This document shows positions 43,642 through 53,782 of a stretch of DNA of 64,000 nt, in pieces (position 1 is the stretch's first letter; each line of letters begins with the position of its first letter). The position numbers were made by a program, and so were the translations under genes. Source of the DNA: Parasphingopyxis lamellibrachiae (GTDB lineage: Bacteria; Pseudomonadota; Alphaproteobacteria; Sphingomonadales; Sphingomonadaceae); assembly GCF_003385775.1 (NCBI RefSeq), contig NZ_QRDP01000004.1, forward strand, positions 2,568,957-2,632,956, read 5' to 3'. The notes under the pieces are model-generated. The model saw only the letters and a program-made list of their open reading frames with translations, searched no databases and was not told the DNA's origin.

Positions 43642-43703
43642 GTAATTTCCTCCCCCAAATATGGCCCGGCCGCCCCGGCTTTTCTTGACCGGCCATTACC
43701 AAA

Positions 43704-43740
43704 GGAAAAGGCCGCGCCCAGTGTTGGTCGCGGCCTTTCC
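43704..43740 (-). terminator. Rho-independent terminator of the hendecad-repeat lipoprotein gene
   Basis: GGAAAAGGCCGCG (43704-43716) and CGCGGCCTTTCC (43729-43740) pair apart from one extra A. On the minus strand the stem is followed by a T-rich tract, 26 bases past the stop at 43766. Confidence 0.7.
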
Positions 43741-43765
43741 TGATCGTCTGAAGTAAGGGCGAGCC

Positions 43766-44023
43766 TTATTCAGCCGGAGCTTCTTCGCCCATGGCTTCGT
43801 CGACAGCGGCTTCCGCTTCGCCGGCCATTTCGTCCATTTCAGCCATTGCGTCGTCTGCAGCAGCTTCCATGTCCGCGGCAGCTTCGTCTGCAGCAGCGCT
43901 TACGTCAGCAGCGGCTTCGTCAGCAGCGGCAGCGGCGTCAGCGGCAGAGTCCTCTGCACCGGCACATGCAGCGAGGCCAAGTGAAGCGGCGAGGGCCAAA
44001 GGCAATGCAAAAGTCTTAGTCAT
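43766..44023 (-). CDS. Alanine-rich hendecad-repeat lipoprotein
   Basis: 85 residues. The signal peptide ends in the lipobox GLAAC (Cys about residue 20). The mature part is about 65 residues in 11-residue repeats: AAADEAAADVS, AAADEAAADME, AAADDAMAEMD, EMAGEAEAAVD. Hendecad periodicity means a long amphipathic or right-handed coiled coil, as in some small outer-membrane lipoproteins. No family recognised. It has its own terminator. Confidence 0.65.
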   Translation of the reverse strand: MTKTFALPLALAASLGLAACAGAEDSAADAAAAADEAAADVSAAADEAAADMEAAADDAMAEMDEMAGEAEAAVDEAMGEEAPAE

Positions 44024-44151
44024 GGGTCGTTCTCCCAGTGGTTAAATCATTTCGTATAACGACATTGGCCCCCGAGGTGGCTCCCCCGAAACCAGTCAGC
44101 CATTTTTTACAGCTCATTGGTCGCTAAAGCAATATTTAGCTGTGCCGCCGC

Positions 44152-45018
44152 TTATTCGGGTTCAACCGGTGCCGTCTCTTGCGCTTCTGTCCCTTCCGGG
44201 ATCGCTTCTTCAGGGGCGATGACTTCAAAGTCTTCCAGATCGTCCAGCGCCGCTTCGAATGCAGCGTCTTCGCTCGCGCTGGCATCCTCGCCCTCGCCCG
44301 CCAGGCTGGCGGCATCATAATTGAGGATAGCGGCCTCGCGGTTCTGGAAATAGGCAGAGCGTGCCGCTGCATAGGGGTCGGCGCTGCTTTCCAGGAAGGC
44401 GTCGACGCCGCTCTCGGTCAGTTCGGCGCGGGTGCTGATTATACTGGCCGCTCTTATGCCCCATTGCTCCTGGGTCGTCAGATTGAGGCCGCGATCGAAG
44501 AAGATCGAAACCGGATTGGCAACGAAGTCGACGATCGCACCGAACGTATCGCGTTGGGTGGAAGGCCCAAGCAGTGGATTCATGACATAGCCGCCATCGC
44601 CCACGCCCCATACCGCCAGCGTTTGCCCGAAATCCTCGGGCGCAGGTTCTATTCCCATGGCCGTCGCATGATCGGCCAGGCCGCCCACGCCGATCGTCGA
44701 ATTGATAATGAACCGGCCAAGATTGCGCAGCGCCCGGTCAGGCCTGCCTTGCAGCAGGTTGTTGATGAACGACCAAGGCTCGCTGAGATTCCGGAAAATG
44801 TTGGTGATGCCGCGACGGGCGGGCTGGGGCGTGATTGTTCGGTAAACGTCGGCCGCCGGACTGATCAATACGGTATCGATGCCCTGGTTGACCGCCCACA
44901 TGTCACGGTTGAATTCTTCATGGCGATCCCGGTCGGCCATACCGTTCGGCCCGGCCATGGTCGTTGCGCAGGCACTCAGGAACAGCATCAACATCAAAGA
45001 AGTCAAAAGCTTACGCAA
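44152..45018 (-). CDS. mlaA: MlaA-family outer-membrane phospholipid-transport lipoprotein
   Basis: 288 residues from a TTG at 45018, which has CGGAGA 10 bases upstream and starts a Lys/Arg-Lys signal sequence; an ATG further in would remove that region. The lipobox is LFLSAC (about Cys17). VacJ/MlaA signatures: DRHEEFNRDMWAVNQG, PARRGITNIFRNLSEPWSFINNLLQG, VGGLADHATAMG. The acidic Glu/Ala-rich tail after residue about 235 is unusually long. MlaA removes mislocalised phospholipid from the outer leaflet; other mla genes are not in the window. Confidence 0.9.
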   Translation of the reverse strand: MRKLLTSLMLMLFLSACATTMAGPNGMADRDRHEEFNRDMWAVNQGIDTVLISPAADVYRTITPQPARRGITNIFRNLSEPWSFINNLLQGRPDRALRNLGRFIINSTIGVGGLADHATAMGIEPAPEDFGQTLAVWGVGDGGYVMNPLLGPSTQRDTFGAIVDFVANPVSIFFDRGLNLTTQEQWGIRAASIISTRAELTESGVDAFLESSADPYAAARSAYFQNREAAILNYDAASLAGEGEDASASEDAAFEAALDDLEDFEVIAPEEAIPEGTEAQETAPVEPE

Positions 45019-45177
45019 AGAAACGGTCTCCGGGATACAAGGGATTGCGGCGTATGAAATGCCTTGGACGGTTGCTCGTGTCGAGTCATTTGAAGATTAA
45101 AATCCAACCGCAAGATCTCTGCATGCATGTAGTGAAGGCCTTGTAGTTCCAACGGAAATTGGCCCGACCTTCGGTGG

Positions 45178-45206
45178 TTGACCACATATAAAGATATCTT
45201 TATGTC
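45178..45206 (+). promoter_or_regulatory. Probable promoter of the methionine operon
   Basis: TTGACC (45178-45183), 17 bases, then TATGTC (45201-45206). The spacer holds the palindrome at 45188-45203. The start codon is 7 bases past the proposed -10 box, so the mRNA would be nearly leaderless; the box positions are inference. Confidence 0.4.
45188..45203. promoter_or_regulatory. 16-bp palindrome, likely ArsR/SahR-type operator
   Basis: ATAAAGATATCTTTAT is perfectly self-complementary and lies 10 bases before the ArsR-methyltransferase start. Proteobacterial SahR-type ArsR regulators of the methionine cycle are known to use short AT-rich palindromes upstream of metH and metF. This site inside the promoter spacer fits repression by the neighbouring gene product. 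Confidence 0.7.
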
Positions 45207-45213
45207 TTTATAG

Positions 45214-46173
45214 ATGAGATCCGAACTCGAAATCTTCAGGGCGCTTGCCGACCCGACGCGACTCAGGATCGTGGCCTTATTGCGCGCGATGGAACTGTCT
45301 GTCGGAGAGTTGGCCCAGGTTCTGGGGCAAAGCCAGCCGCGCGTGTCCCGCCATGTCAAAATCCTTGTCGATGCCGGGCTCGCCGAACGCCGCAAGGAAG
45401 GGAGCTGGGTGTTTCTAGGTCTGGGTAATCCGGCACGGGTCCGTCCGTTGCTCAATGCCATTGATGGCTGGTCCGAGCCGGGTGAGGATCACTGGACCCG
45501 CGCCGATATTGCGCGATTAGCGGCGGTTCGCGCGGATCGCCAGGTTGCCGCTCAAGCCTATTTTGCCGCGCATGCAGAACAATGGGATGCGATCCGCTCG
45601 CTGCATGTGGCCGAGAGCGAAGTCGAAGCGGCGATGGAGCGTGTTCTCGGTAAGGATGCAATCGGTCGGCTTGTCGATATCGGCACCGGCACGGGCCGGA
45701 TTCTGCAACTCTTTGGCGCGCAGGCCGGGAGTGCGATCGGTATAGACCGCAGCCCCGAAATGCTCCGCCTGGCCCGCGCCAAGCTCGCCGAGGTCGGTCT
45801 CGAAAAGGCCGAGATCAGGCAAGGTGATATGTATGCGCTGGAGCTTCCCAACGGCTCTGCCGATACCGTGATCCTCCACCAAGTGCTCCATTATGCGCAG
45901 CAGCCCGCTGCGGCGATTGCCGAGGCGGCGCGCCTGCTCGATACGGATGGCCGCTTGCTTATCGTCGATTTTGCCGCCCATGAACGCGAGGATCTGCGCA
46001 GCCAGAATGCCCATGCCCGGCTCGGCTTTTCCGAAGAGCAGATCGCACGATGGTTTGAGGCTGCCCGGATCGAAGGCGGTTTGGTCGATGAGCTTGTCGG
46101 TGGTGAACTTACCGTGAAATTATGGTCCGGTCGCCGTTTGGCAGATCCGCGTTTGAAGGTGGTGGCCGCATGA
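45214..46173 (+). CDS. ArsR-family regulator fused to a SAM-dependent methyltransferase (SahR-like)
   Basis: 319 residues. Residues about 1-75 form an ArsR winged helix: ALADPTRLRIVALLRAMELSVGELAQVLGQSQPRVSRHVKILVDAGLAERR. Residues about 125-319 form a class I methyltransferase with LVDIGTGTGRILQLFG, VILHQVLHYAQQPAAAIAEAARLL and LLIVDFAAHE. No metal-binding Cys pair typical of SmtB/ArsR is obvious. It starts the methionine operon and overlaps metF by 4 bases. Likely senses SAM/SAH through the methyltransferase-like domain. Confidence 0.85.
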   Translation: MRSELEIFRALADPTRLRIVALLRAMELSVGELAQVLGQSQPRVSRHVKILVDAGLAERRKEGSWVFLGLGNPARVRPLLNAIDGWSEPGEDHWTRADIARLAAVRADRQVAAQAYFAAHAEQWDAIRSLHVAESEVEAAMERVLGKDAIGRLVDIGTGTGRILQLFGAQAGSAIGIDRSPEMLRLARAKLAEVGLEKAEIRQGDMYALELPNGSADTVILHQVLHYAQQPAAAIAEAARLLDTDGRLLIVDFAAHEREDLRSQNAHARLGFSEEQIARWFEAARIEGGLVDELVGGELTVKLWSGRRLADPRLKVVAA

Positions 46174-47114
46174 ATCTGACCGTCGACCAACTGCATGAGG
46201 CGCGCCGCGCGACCGACGATCCGCTTTTTGCGGACCTTGCCGGCGATGCGCAGATATCGTTCGAGTTCTTTCCGCCGAAAAACGCAAAGATGGAGACCAC
46301 GCTCTGGGATTCGGTCAAGACGCTGGAGCCGCTTAATCCGCGATTTGTTTCGGTAACCTACGGCGCTGGCGGGTCGACCCGCGAACGGACCCATGCGACC
46401 GTACGCCGGATTGTCGAGGAAACGCCGATACAGGCGGCGGCGCATCTGACTTGTGTCGATGCCAGCAAGGCGGAAATTGAGGAGGTCATCGGCGATTATT
46501 GGGATGCAGGCGTACGGCATATCGTGGCCTTGCGCGGCGATCCACCGCGGAAGGGCGATACGTTCGAACCCTTCCGGCCGCATCCCGAAGGCTATGCGAG
46601 CGCCGCCGAACTGGTTGCCGGCATAAAGGCCTTCAAGCCGTTCGAAGTGTCGGTCGCCGCCTATCCTGAAGTCCATCCCGAGGCGGATTGTCCGCAGGCC
46701 GATCTCGACAATCTGAAACGCAAGCTGGATGCAGGCGCGACGCGCGCCATTACACAGTTCTTTTTCTCGGCCGAAAATTTCTTCCGTTTTCGGGATGCCG
46801 TGGCTGCGGCGGGGATCGATGCCGAAATCGTACCTGGTATCCTGCCCGTTTCGAACGTTGCGACAACACAGCGGATTGCGGGCATGTGTGGCGCGGCTAT
46901 TCCGCCCTGGATGAACCGGCTGTTTGAAGGGCTCGACGAACTGCCTGCGGCACGCCAGCTGATCGCGGCAACCGTCGCCGCTGAAATGTGCCGCAAGCTC
47001 TATGCAGGCGGCGTCCGCGAGTTTCACTTCTACACGCTTAACCGGGCGGAGCTTTCCTATGCCATCTGCCACCTGCTCGGCATGCGGCCACATGGACCGG
47101 ACCAGACATCATGA
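46170..47114 (+). CDS. metF: 5,10-methylenetetrahydrofolate reductase
   Basis: 314 residues from the ATG at 46170, four bases before the end of the regulator gene (ATGA). ISFEFFPPKNAKME, VTYGAGGSTRERT, HLTCVDASKAEIEEVI and VALRGDPPRKGD are family motifs with the FAD-binding region. It reduces methylene-THF to methyl-THF, the methyl donor for MetH. It overlaps the next gene by 4 bases. Confidence 0.95.
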   Translation: MNLTVDQLHEARRATDDPLFADLAGDAQISFEFFPPKNAKMETTLWDSVKTLEPLNPRFVSVTYGAGGSTRERTHATVRRIVEETPIQAAAHLTCVDASKAEIEEVIGDYWDAGVRHIVALRGDPPRKGDTFEPFRPHPEGYASAAELVAGIKAFKPFEVSVAAYPEVHPEADCPQADLDNLKRKLDAGATRAITQFFFSAENFFRFRDAVAAAGIDAEIVPGILPVSNVATTQRIAGMCGAAIPPWMNRLFEGLDELPAARQLIAATVAAEMCRKLYAGGVREFHFYTLNRAELSYAICHLLGMRPHGPDQTS

Positions 47115-48157
47115 CCGATATTGCAGAACGGATAAGGGCAATTGCCGAAGAGCGCATTCTCGTGTTCGACGGCGCCTGGGGCACGGCAATCCAGAATTAC
47201 GCGCTCGACGAAGCCGGGTATCGCGGTGACCGGGAGTTTCGGGCCGACCAGAAGGGCAATAACGATCTGCTTTGCCTGACGCAGCCACAAATCGTCCAGG
47301 AAATCACGGCAGCCTATCTCGATGCCGGGGCCGATATCGTCTCGACGAACACGTTCAGCGGAACCACGATCAGCCAGGCTGACTATGGCGATGAAACTTT
47401 GGTCCACGAGCTGAATGTGGAAGCGGCGAGGATCGCCCGCCGTGCGGCCGACGCCGCCTCGACTGCCGAAAAACCTCGCTTTGTGGCTGGTTCGATCGGA
47501 CCGACCAACAAGACACTCTCCCTCTCTCCCGACGTCAACGATCCCGGGTTCCGCGAGGTCGATTTCGATCAGATGAAGCAAGTCTATGGCGAACAGATCG
47601 ATGGTCTGATCGAAGGCGGTGTCGACATGCTGCTTGTCGAAACGATTTTCGATACGCTGAATGCCAAGGCGGCGATCATGGCTGCACACGAATCCGGGGA
47701 TCGGCACGGCAAGACATTACCGCTGATCCTGTCGATGACCATAACTGATATGTCCGGGCGCAACCTGTCCGGCCATACAATTGAATCCTTCTGGGCCGCA
47801 GTCCGCCACTCCGCGCCGCTTGCGGTTGGTCTCAACTGCTCGTTCGGCGCGAACAAGCTGCGGCCGCATATGCAGGCTATTTCGGAAATCGCCGACACGT
47901 TGGTGATCGGCTATCCCAATGCCGGACTCCCCAACGACCTTGGCGAATATGATGAGGATGCGGCGCATACGCGCGACAAGGTCAGCCAGTGGATCGACAT
48001 GGGGCTGGTGAATATCGTCGGCGGTTGCTGCGGGACGACCCCCGAGCATATCAGGGCGATTGCTGAACTTGTCGAGGGCAAGCCGCCCCGCAAGATTGCT
48101 GGCCCGATTACACAAACCTTCCTCACCGGCCTTGAGCCGATGACGCTCGCCGCCTGA
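47111..48157 (+). CDS. metH: Methionine synthase, homocysteine-binding part (split MetH)
   Basis: 348 residues covering the N-terminal homocysteine module of Met[24 protein letters not shown] begins the TIM barrel. The zinc-binding cysteines are in GLNCSFGA and [10 protein letters not shown]. It lacks the pterin, B12 and activation domains, which are encoded separately by the next gene. Both proteins must act together to methylate homocysteine. It overlaps metF and lies 8 bp before the second part. Confidence 0.93.
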   Translation: MTDIAERIRAIAEERILVFDGAWGTAIQNYALDEAGYRGDREFRADQKGNNDLLCLTQPQIVQEITAAYLDAGADIVSTNTFSGTTISQADYGDETLVHELNVEAARIARRAADAASTAEKPRFVAGSIGPTNKTLSLSPDVNDPGFREVDFDQMKQVYGEQIDGLIEGGVDMLLVETIFDTLNAKAAIMAAHESGDRHGKTLPLILSMTITDMSGRNLSGHTIESFWAAVRHSAPLAVGLNCSFGANKLRPHMQAISEIADTLVIGYPNAGLPNDLGEYDEDAAHTRDKVSQWIDMGLVNIVGGCCGTTPEHIRAIAELVEGKPPRKIAGPITQTFLTGLEPMTLAA

Positions 48158-48165
48158 AAGTTTCG

Positions 48166-50802
48166 ATGACCGACAAAAGCGCAATATTCGTCAATATTGG
48201 CGAACGAACCAATGTGACCGGGTCTGCCCGCTTCAAGAAACTCATCCTCAACGATGACTATGAGGCCGCCGTGGAAGTGGCCCGTCAGCAGGTCGAAAAC
48301 GGCGCGCAGATCATCGATATCAATATGGATGAAGGGCTGCTCGACGCCGAGAAGGCGATGACAACCTTCCTTAAGCTGATCGCCGCCGAGCCCGATATCG
48401 CGCGCGTCCCCTTCATGATCGACAGCTCGAAATGGTCGGTTATCGAGGCTGGCCTGAAATGCGTATCGGGCAAGCCGATCGTCAATTCGATATCGATGAA
48501 GGAGGGCGAGGAGGAATTTCTCGCTCATGCCGCCAAATGCCGGGCCTATGGCGCGGCGATTGTCGTGATGGCGTTCGACGAAACGGGTCAGGCCGATACC
48601 AGAGAACGCAAGGTCGAGATTTGCGAGCGCGCGTACAAGCTTCTCGTCGCAAACGGCTTCCCGCCGGAGGACATCATTTTCGATCCCAATGTCTTTGCCA
48701 TTGCGACCGGTATCGATGAACACCGGCGCTATGCGATCGACTTTATAGAGGCGGCCCGCGAAATCCGGGAGCGCTGTCCGGGCGTCCATATCTCGGGTGG
48801 CCTATCGAACCTGTCGTTCAGTTTCCGCGGCAATGAGCCGGTTCGTCGGGCGATGCATAGCGTGTTCCTCTATCATGCGATCCCGGCCGGCATGGACATG
48901 GGTATCGTTAATGCCGGGCAGCTGGACGTGTATGACGCGATCGACCCCGAATTGCGGGAAGCCTGCGAAGATGTGATCTTCGATCGCGCGCCGGAAGCCG
49001 GCGGAGATCCGACCGAGAATCTGATCGCGCTGGCCGAGAAATATCGCGGGACAGATAAAAAGGCCGAAAAAGAAGCCGAGGAATGGCGCAGCTGGGAAGT
49101 CGTCAAGCGACTAGAATATGCGCTCGTCAAAGGCATCGATGCCAATGTTGTCGACGATACCGAGGAAGCGCGGCAGGAAATTTTCGCACGCGGCGGCAAG
49201 CCGATCGAAGTGATCGAAGGTCCGTTGATGGACGGTATGAATGTCGTCGGCGATCTGTTCGGAAGCGGTAAGATGTTTCTGCCCCAGGTCGTGAAATCCG
49301 CACGGGTGATGAAAAAAGCCGTGGCTCATCTGTTGCCCTTTATCGAGGAAGAAAAGGACGAGAAAGCCAAGGGCAAGGGCACGATCATCATGGCGACAGT
49401 CAAAGGCGATGTGCACGATATCGGCAAGAATATCGTTGGCGTTGTGCTCCAGTGTAACGGTTTCGAGGTGATCGATCTGGGCGTGATGGTGCCGTGGAGC
49501 GATATCCTGACCGCAGCCGACGAGAATGATGCCGATATGATCGGCCTATCCGGCCTCATCACGCCCTCGCTCGACGAGATGGTGACCGTGGCGGAGGAAA
49601 TGGACCGTGCCGAGCTGGAGATTCCGCTGCTGATCGGCGGAGCGACAACAAGCAAAGTGCATACGGCGCTCAGGATCGAACCTGCCTATGCCGGGCCGAC
49701 GATCCATGTGCTCGACGCAAGCCGCGCCGTGGGCGTAGCATCGACACTCGTCTCCCAAACGCAGCGAGATCCTTTCGTCGAGAAGGCGGCGAACGAGTAT
49801 GACGAAATTCGGACTTCCCGAAAGGGCCGGGGTGCCAGCAAGCTCGTTTCGTTGGGCGAGGCGCGGGCCAATGGCTTCGCGGCCGATATGGCATTGAAGC
49901 CGCCGGCGCCGGCCAGGCCCGGCCTGCACGTCTTCGACGATTGGCCGCTGGACAATCTGCGCAACTATATCGACTGGACGCCTTTTTTCCGTGCCTGGGA
50001 GCTGGCCGGAAATTATCCGGCGATCCTGGATGACGAGATTGTCGGCGAGAGCGCCCGCGATCTCTTTGCGGACGGCCAGGCCATGCTCGACAGGATTGTT
50101 GCGGAGGGTTGGCTCAAGCCGCGCGCCGTTGCCGGGCTGTGGGAATGCAGGCGCGAGGGCGACGATATCGTTGTGATGGACGGCGGGGGCGACCATCGCC
50201 TGCCGATGCTCCGCCAGCAGGTCTCCAAACGGTCGGGCCGAGCCAATATGTGCCTGGCCGACTTCATAGACCCGGCGGGTGACTGGATCGGCGGCTTTGC
50301 CGTCTGCACAGGCCATGGGATTGAGGAGCATCTGGCGCGTTTTAAGGCGGATACGGACGACTATTCCGATATCCTCCTGAAAGCGCTGGCGGACAGGTTG
50401 GCGGAAGCCTTTGCCGAGCGGATGCACGAGCATGTCCGCAAGGAGCTGTGGGGCTATGCCGGAGACGAGAATTTCCCCAACGAGCAACTTATCCGCGAAA
50501 AATATACCGGTATCCGCCCGGCACCGGGCTACCCGGCCTGCCCGGATCACAGTCTCAAGCCGCTCCTGTTCGAGCTTCTCGGCGGCGGATCCGGGCATAA
50601 TGGCCCGGCCGGGATCGAGCTGACCGAAAGCTTCGCCATGTTCCCCACGGCAGCGGTTTCGGGCTTCTATTTCGGTCATCCACAGTCACAATATTTCGGC
50701 GTTGCCAAGGTCGGGCAGGACCAGCTTGAGGAATATGCCGAGCGCCGGACCGTCGAACTGGATATCGCCAAGCGCTGGTTGAGGCCCAATCTCGAAAGCT
50801 GA
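48166..50802 (+). CDS. metH: Methionine synthase, folate-, cobalamin- and activation-domain part (split MetH)
   Basis: 878 residues. The pterin-binding barrel has [18 protein letters not shown] and [12 protein letters not shown]. The cap and B12-binding domain follow, with the cobalt-ligand motif [16 protein letters not shown] (His about 416) and VMVPWSDIL. The C-terminal SAM-binding activation domain has [15 protein letters not shown] [14 protein letters not shown]. Together with the upstream homocysteine part it makes a complete MetH. This split is known in alphaproteobacteria. Confidence 0.95.
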   Translation: MTDKSAIFVNIGERTNVTGSARFKKLILNDDYEAAVEVARQQVENGAQIIDINMDEGLLDAEKAMTTFLKLIAAEPDIARVPFMIDSSKWSVIEAGLKCVSGKPIVNSISMKEGEEEFLAHAAKCRAYGAAIVVMAFDETGQADTRERKVEICERAYKLLVANGFPPEDIIFDPNVFAIATGIDEHRRYAIDFIEAAREIRERCPGVHISGGLSNLSFSFRGNEPVRRAMHSVFLYHAIPAGMDMGIVNAGQLDVYDAIDPELREACEDVIFDRAPEAGGDPTENLIALAEKYRGTDKKAEKEAEEWRSWEVVKRLEYALVKGIDANVVDDTEEARQEIFARGGKPIEVIEGPLMDGMNVVGDLFGSGKMFLPQVVKSARVMKKAVAHLLPFIEEEKDEKAKGKGTIIMATVKGDVHDIGKNIVGVVLQCNGFEVIDLGVMVPWSDILTAADENDADMIGLSGLITPSLDEMVTVAEEMDRAELEIPLLIGGATTSKVHTALRIEPAYAGPTIHVLDASRAVGVASTLVSQTQRDPFVEKAANEYDEIRTSRKGRGASKLVSLGEARANGFAADMALKPPAPARPGLHVFDDWPLDNLRNYIDWTPFFRAWELAGNYPAILDDEIVGESARDLFADGQAMLDRIVAEGWLKPRAVAGLWECRREGDDIVVMDGGGDHRLPMLRQQVSKRSGRANMCLADFIDPAGDWIGGFAVCTGHGIEEHLARFKADTDDYSDILLKALADRLAEAFAERMHEHVRKELWGYAGDENFPNEQLIREKYTGIRPAPGYPACPDHSLKPLLFELLGGGSGHNGPAGIELTESFAMFPTAAVSGFYFGHPQSQYFGVAKVGQDQLEEYAERRTVELDIAKRWLRPNLES

Positions 50803-50914
50803 ATATGCGCCAGAAAGAACGTTAACGCGCTGATAAGGCGGTCTTAACCGTAAAATTTCGGACTTTGTTAACCGGACGGGCGCATCGCGGAGGTTCCCCA
50901 TCAGGAGGCCAGTC

Positions 50915-51856
50915 GTGCGCATCTCACCCGTTATCATTCTTGCCGTTCTCGTGGCGACATGTGCACCGCTGTCCGCACAGCGCAGCGCGGCCCCTTTTGT
51001 CGTGGAGGAAACGGGGCAGGGCTTTGCGCGGCTCGACCAGGCGGTCGATGCGATTGGCGGGGCGCAGGGCACGATCGTCATCGCGCCGGGTACCTATCGC
51101 CAATGTGCGGTGCAGGAGGCGGGAATCATCACCTATCGCGCCGCCGAGCCCGGTTCGGCGATCTTCGACGGCGTGACCTGCGAACAAAAGGCTGCGCTGG
51201 TATTGCGCGGGCGCGGTGCTCGGGTCGAAGGTCTGGTGTTTCAAAATCTCTCCGTCCCGGATGCCAATGGCGCGGGCATCCGTATCGAACAGGGCGATCT
51301 CCAGGTTCACAATTCCATGTTCCGGGACAGCGAGCAGGGTATCCTGTCCGCCGAAGATCGCGGCGCGAGTATCCGTATAGACCGTTCGACCTTTTCCGGT
51401 CTTGGCCGGTGCGACCGCGGGCTTTCCTGCGCGCACAGCATTTATATCGGTCGCTACGGATCGCTGGAGGTCAGCCGGTCGCGCTTCGAGCGCGGGACGG
51501 GCGGCCATTATGTCAAAAGCCATGCCGCGCAGATACGCATCACCGATACGAGTTTCGACGATACTGCGGGTAGCGCAACCAACTATATGATCGATCTGCC
51601 ATCCGGTGCAGTCGGCACGATTGCCGACAACATTTTCGTTCAGGGCGAGGACAAGGAAAACTGGAGCGCCTTTATCGCGGTATCGGCCGAAGGTGGCGGC
51701 AATTCCAGCACCGGCCTTGTGATTGCGGGCAACCGGGCGGCGCTTGCACCCGGCGTGCGCCGCAACACATGGTTCGTGGCCGATTGGAGCGGGGATGCCC
51801 TGCGGATCGGCGAGAATTCACTGGGCCGGGGGATTTCGGTATTCGACAGTCGTTGA
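50915..51856 (+). CDS. Exported right-handed beta-helix protein
   Basis: 313 residues from a GTG at 50915 that follows AGGAGG with a 6-base spacer. A signal peptide (SPVIILAVLVATCAPLSAQ) is followed by parallel beta-helix repeats: GTIVIAPGTYRQC, GRGARVEGLVFQNLSVPDANGAGIRIEQGDLQVHNS, SIRIDRSTFSGL. Such folds occur in polysaccharide lyases and epimerases, but no catalytic signature is recognised. It is 63 bp upstream of a sulfatase gene. Confidence 0.8.
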   Translation: MRISPVIILAVLVATCAPLSAQRSAAPFVVEETGQGFARLDQAVDAIGGAQGTIVIAPGTYRQCAVQEAGIITYRAAEPGSAIFDGVTCEQKAALVLRGRGARVEGLVFQNLSVPDANGAGIRIEQGDLQVHNSMFRDSEQGILSAEDRGASIRIDRSTFSGLGRCDRGLSCAHSIYIGRYGSLEVSRSRFERGTGGHYVKSHAAQIRITDTSFDDTAGSATNYMIDLPSGAVGTIADNIFVQGEDKENWSAFIAVSAEGGGNSSTGLVIAGNRAALAPGVRRNTWFVADWSGDALRIGENSLGRGISVFDSR

Positions 51857-51919
51857 TGCACCGCGCAAATTGACAAGACAGAGCCTATCGCGGAAACCTT
51901 GCCGAAGGGGAGGGCGGCT

Positions 51920-53677
51920 ATGGCGCGTTTGATGATTTTCGGATTGGCGCTGGCCATGACGACGGCGGTAACCGCGCAGCCTGCAGAACGCCAACCCGCC
52001 AGCCCCAACATCGTCCTGATCGTCGCCGACGATGTCGCCTTTACCGATCTTGGTGCCTATGGCAGCGAGATCCGCACCCCCAATATCGATGCGCTGGCGC
52101 GCCGGGGTACGATTTTCTCCAATTTCCATGCAACGCCGATGTGTGCGCCTTCGCGGGCGATGCTGATGACCGGGGTCGACAGTCACCGCGCCGGCATTGG
52201 CAACCTCCCCGAAACCACGCCGACCGCGCATAGAGGCTCGCCGGCCTATCGCGGGCTTTTGGCGGAAGGCCTGCCGACCATCGCCAGCCGCCTGCGCGGC
52301 ATCGGGTATCGCACCTATATGACGGGCAAATGGCATCTCGGGCATACGCCGGAAACATTGCCCAGTGCGCGCGGGTTCGATCGGACCTTCATTGTCGATG
52401 CGACGGGTGCGGACAATTGGGAGCACCGCCCCTATTTGCCCTATTATGACCGTGCCGAATGGTTCGCCGATGGCGAAGCGGTCCACGAGCTGCCCGACGA
52501 TTTCTATTCGTCAGAATTTCTGGTCGACCGCATGATCGATTTCATTGGCGGTGGGGGTGTCGATCCCTTTTTCGCCTATGTCGCGTTTCAGGCCATCCAT
52601 ATCCCGGTGCAGGCACCGCGCGAATTCACGATGCGCTACCGCGATGTTTATAATCGCGGCTGGCAGATACACCGGGAGCAGCGCCATGCCGCCGCCATCG
52701 AAGCGGGTCTCATCCCGGAGGGGGCTCCACTGGGTGTTATCCATCCCGATCTCAGGCAATGGGACGATCTGACGGCCGAAGAACAGGCCTGGCACGCCCG
52801 CGCCATGGAGGTGAATGCCGGCATGCTGGAAGCGATGGATCATCATCTTGGCCGGTTGATCGCCCATCTGCGCGCGACCGGCGAATATGACGATACCGTT
52901 TTCATCGTCACGTCCGACAATGGCCCGGAAGGAAATTCGCCCGCAGGCAGCCGGATCATGGACGCCTGGTTCTGGATGGTCGGCTATTCGACCGATATCG
53001 AAACCATGGGCGAGCGCGGCAGCTGGGGTTATATCGGGCCGGAATGGGCAAGTGCCAATGCCTCGCCGAACAGCCTGTTTAAATTCTATGCCAATGAAGG
53101 TGGAACGCGCGTGCCGCTGATTTTTTCCGGGCCGGGTATCGACGAAGGCGGCATCGCGCGACAGCTGGGTTTGATAAGCGATATCCCGGCGACGATAGCG
53201 GTGCTTAGCGGAGCGGATGGCGCGGGTATGACGGGACGCAGCCTGCTCGCCGCGCTGACTGGCGACGAGGCCGATATTTACGGGCCGAACGACGGTTTCG
53301 GTATCGAAACGGCCGGGCGGCGCGCTTTCTATCGGGGCCGCTACAAGATCGTGCGCAATGGCCTGCCGCTCGGCGACAATGTCTGGCGTCTCTACGATCT
53401 GGAGGCGGATCCTGGCGAGACCACCGACCTGTCAGCCAGCGAACCCGAACTCTTCGCTTCCATGCGGGCGGGATATGACGCCTGGGCGGAGGAGAATGGC
53501 GTCCTCGAAATGCCTGCGGGCTATGACCCGGTAAAGACTCTGCAGCAGCATAGCCGCGGTCCTATCCTGCGCCGCTATTGGTGGATATTGGCGCTTCTCG
53601 GGGGGATCCTCGTCGCGCCGATCGCCTGGCTGATCTATCGGCGACGACGGAAGCTGAAAGGCTCTCGCGCTATCTAG
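51920..53677 (+). CDS. Exported arylsulfatase-type sulfatase with C-terminal membrane segment
   Basis: 585 residues from the ATG at 51920. A signal peptide (ARLMIFGLALAMTTAVTAQ) precedes the N-terminal metal site NIVLIVADDVAFTDLG. The formylglycine motif CAPSRAMLMTG (Cys about 75) and TGKWHLGHTPETLP are Cys-type sulfatase hallmarks. A membrane helix near the C-terminus (WWILALLGGILVAPIAWLIY) with a basic tail would anchor it to the inner membrane, unusual for this family. A formylglycine-generating enzyme is not in the window. Confidence 0.88.
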   Translation: MARLMIFGLALAMTTAVTAQPAERQPASPNIVLIVADDVAFTDLGAYGSEIRTPNIDALARRGTIFSNFHATPMCAPSRAMLMTGVDSHRAGIGNLPETTPTAHRGSPAYRGLLAEGLPTIASRLRGIGYRTYMTGKWHLGHTPETLPSARGFDRTFIVDATGADNWEHRPYLPYYDRAEWFADGEAVHELPDDFYSSEFLVDRMIDFIGGGGVDPFFAYVAFQAIHIPVQAPREFTMRYRDVYNRGWQIHREQRHAAAIEAGLIPEGAPLGVIHPDLRQWDDLTAEEQAWHARAMEVNAGMLEAMDHHLGRLIAHLRATGEYDDTVFIVTSDNGPEGNSPAGSRIMDAWFWMVGYSTDIETMGERGSWGYIGPEWASANASPNSLFKFYANEGGTRVPLIFSGPGIDEGGIARQLGLISDIPATIAVLSGADGAGMTGRSLLAALTGDEADIYGPNDGFGIETAGRRAFYRGRYKIVRNGLPLGDNVWRLYDLEADPGETTDLSASEPELFASMRAGYDAWAEENGVLEMPAGYDPVKTLQQHSRGPILRRYWWILALLGGILVAPIAWLIYRRRRKLKGSRAI

Positions 53678-53694
53678 AAAAATCCGTTTGTACT

Positions 53695-53766
53695 CGGCTT
53701 GTCGAAGGGCTGTTCTTTTCCGTTGTGATCGGAAAAAAAAGGGCGGGGCTTCGACAAGCTCAGCCG
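53695..53766. repeat. REP-like inverted pair, copy 2
   Basis: CGGCTTGTCGAAG (53695-53707) and CTTCGACAAGCTCAGCCG (53749-53766) are inverted arms around a TTTTCCG/CGGAAAA inner hairpin, in the 105-bp convergent gap between the sulfatase and phosphatase genes. It contains, in reverse orientation, the 16-base repeat of 32505-32520, and may double as a bidirectional terminator. Confidence 0.65.
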
Positions 53767-53782
53767 GAGCGGGTTCGGATGG

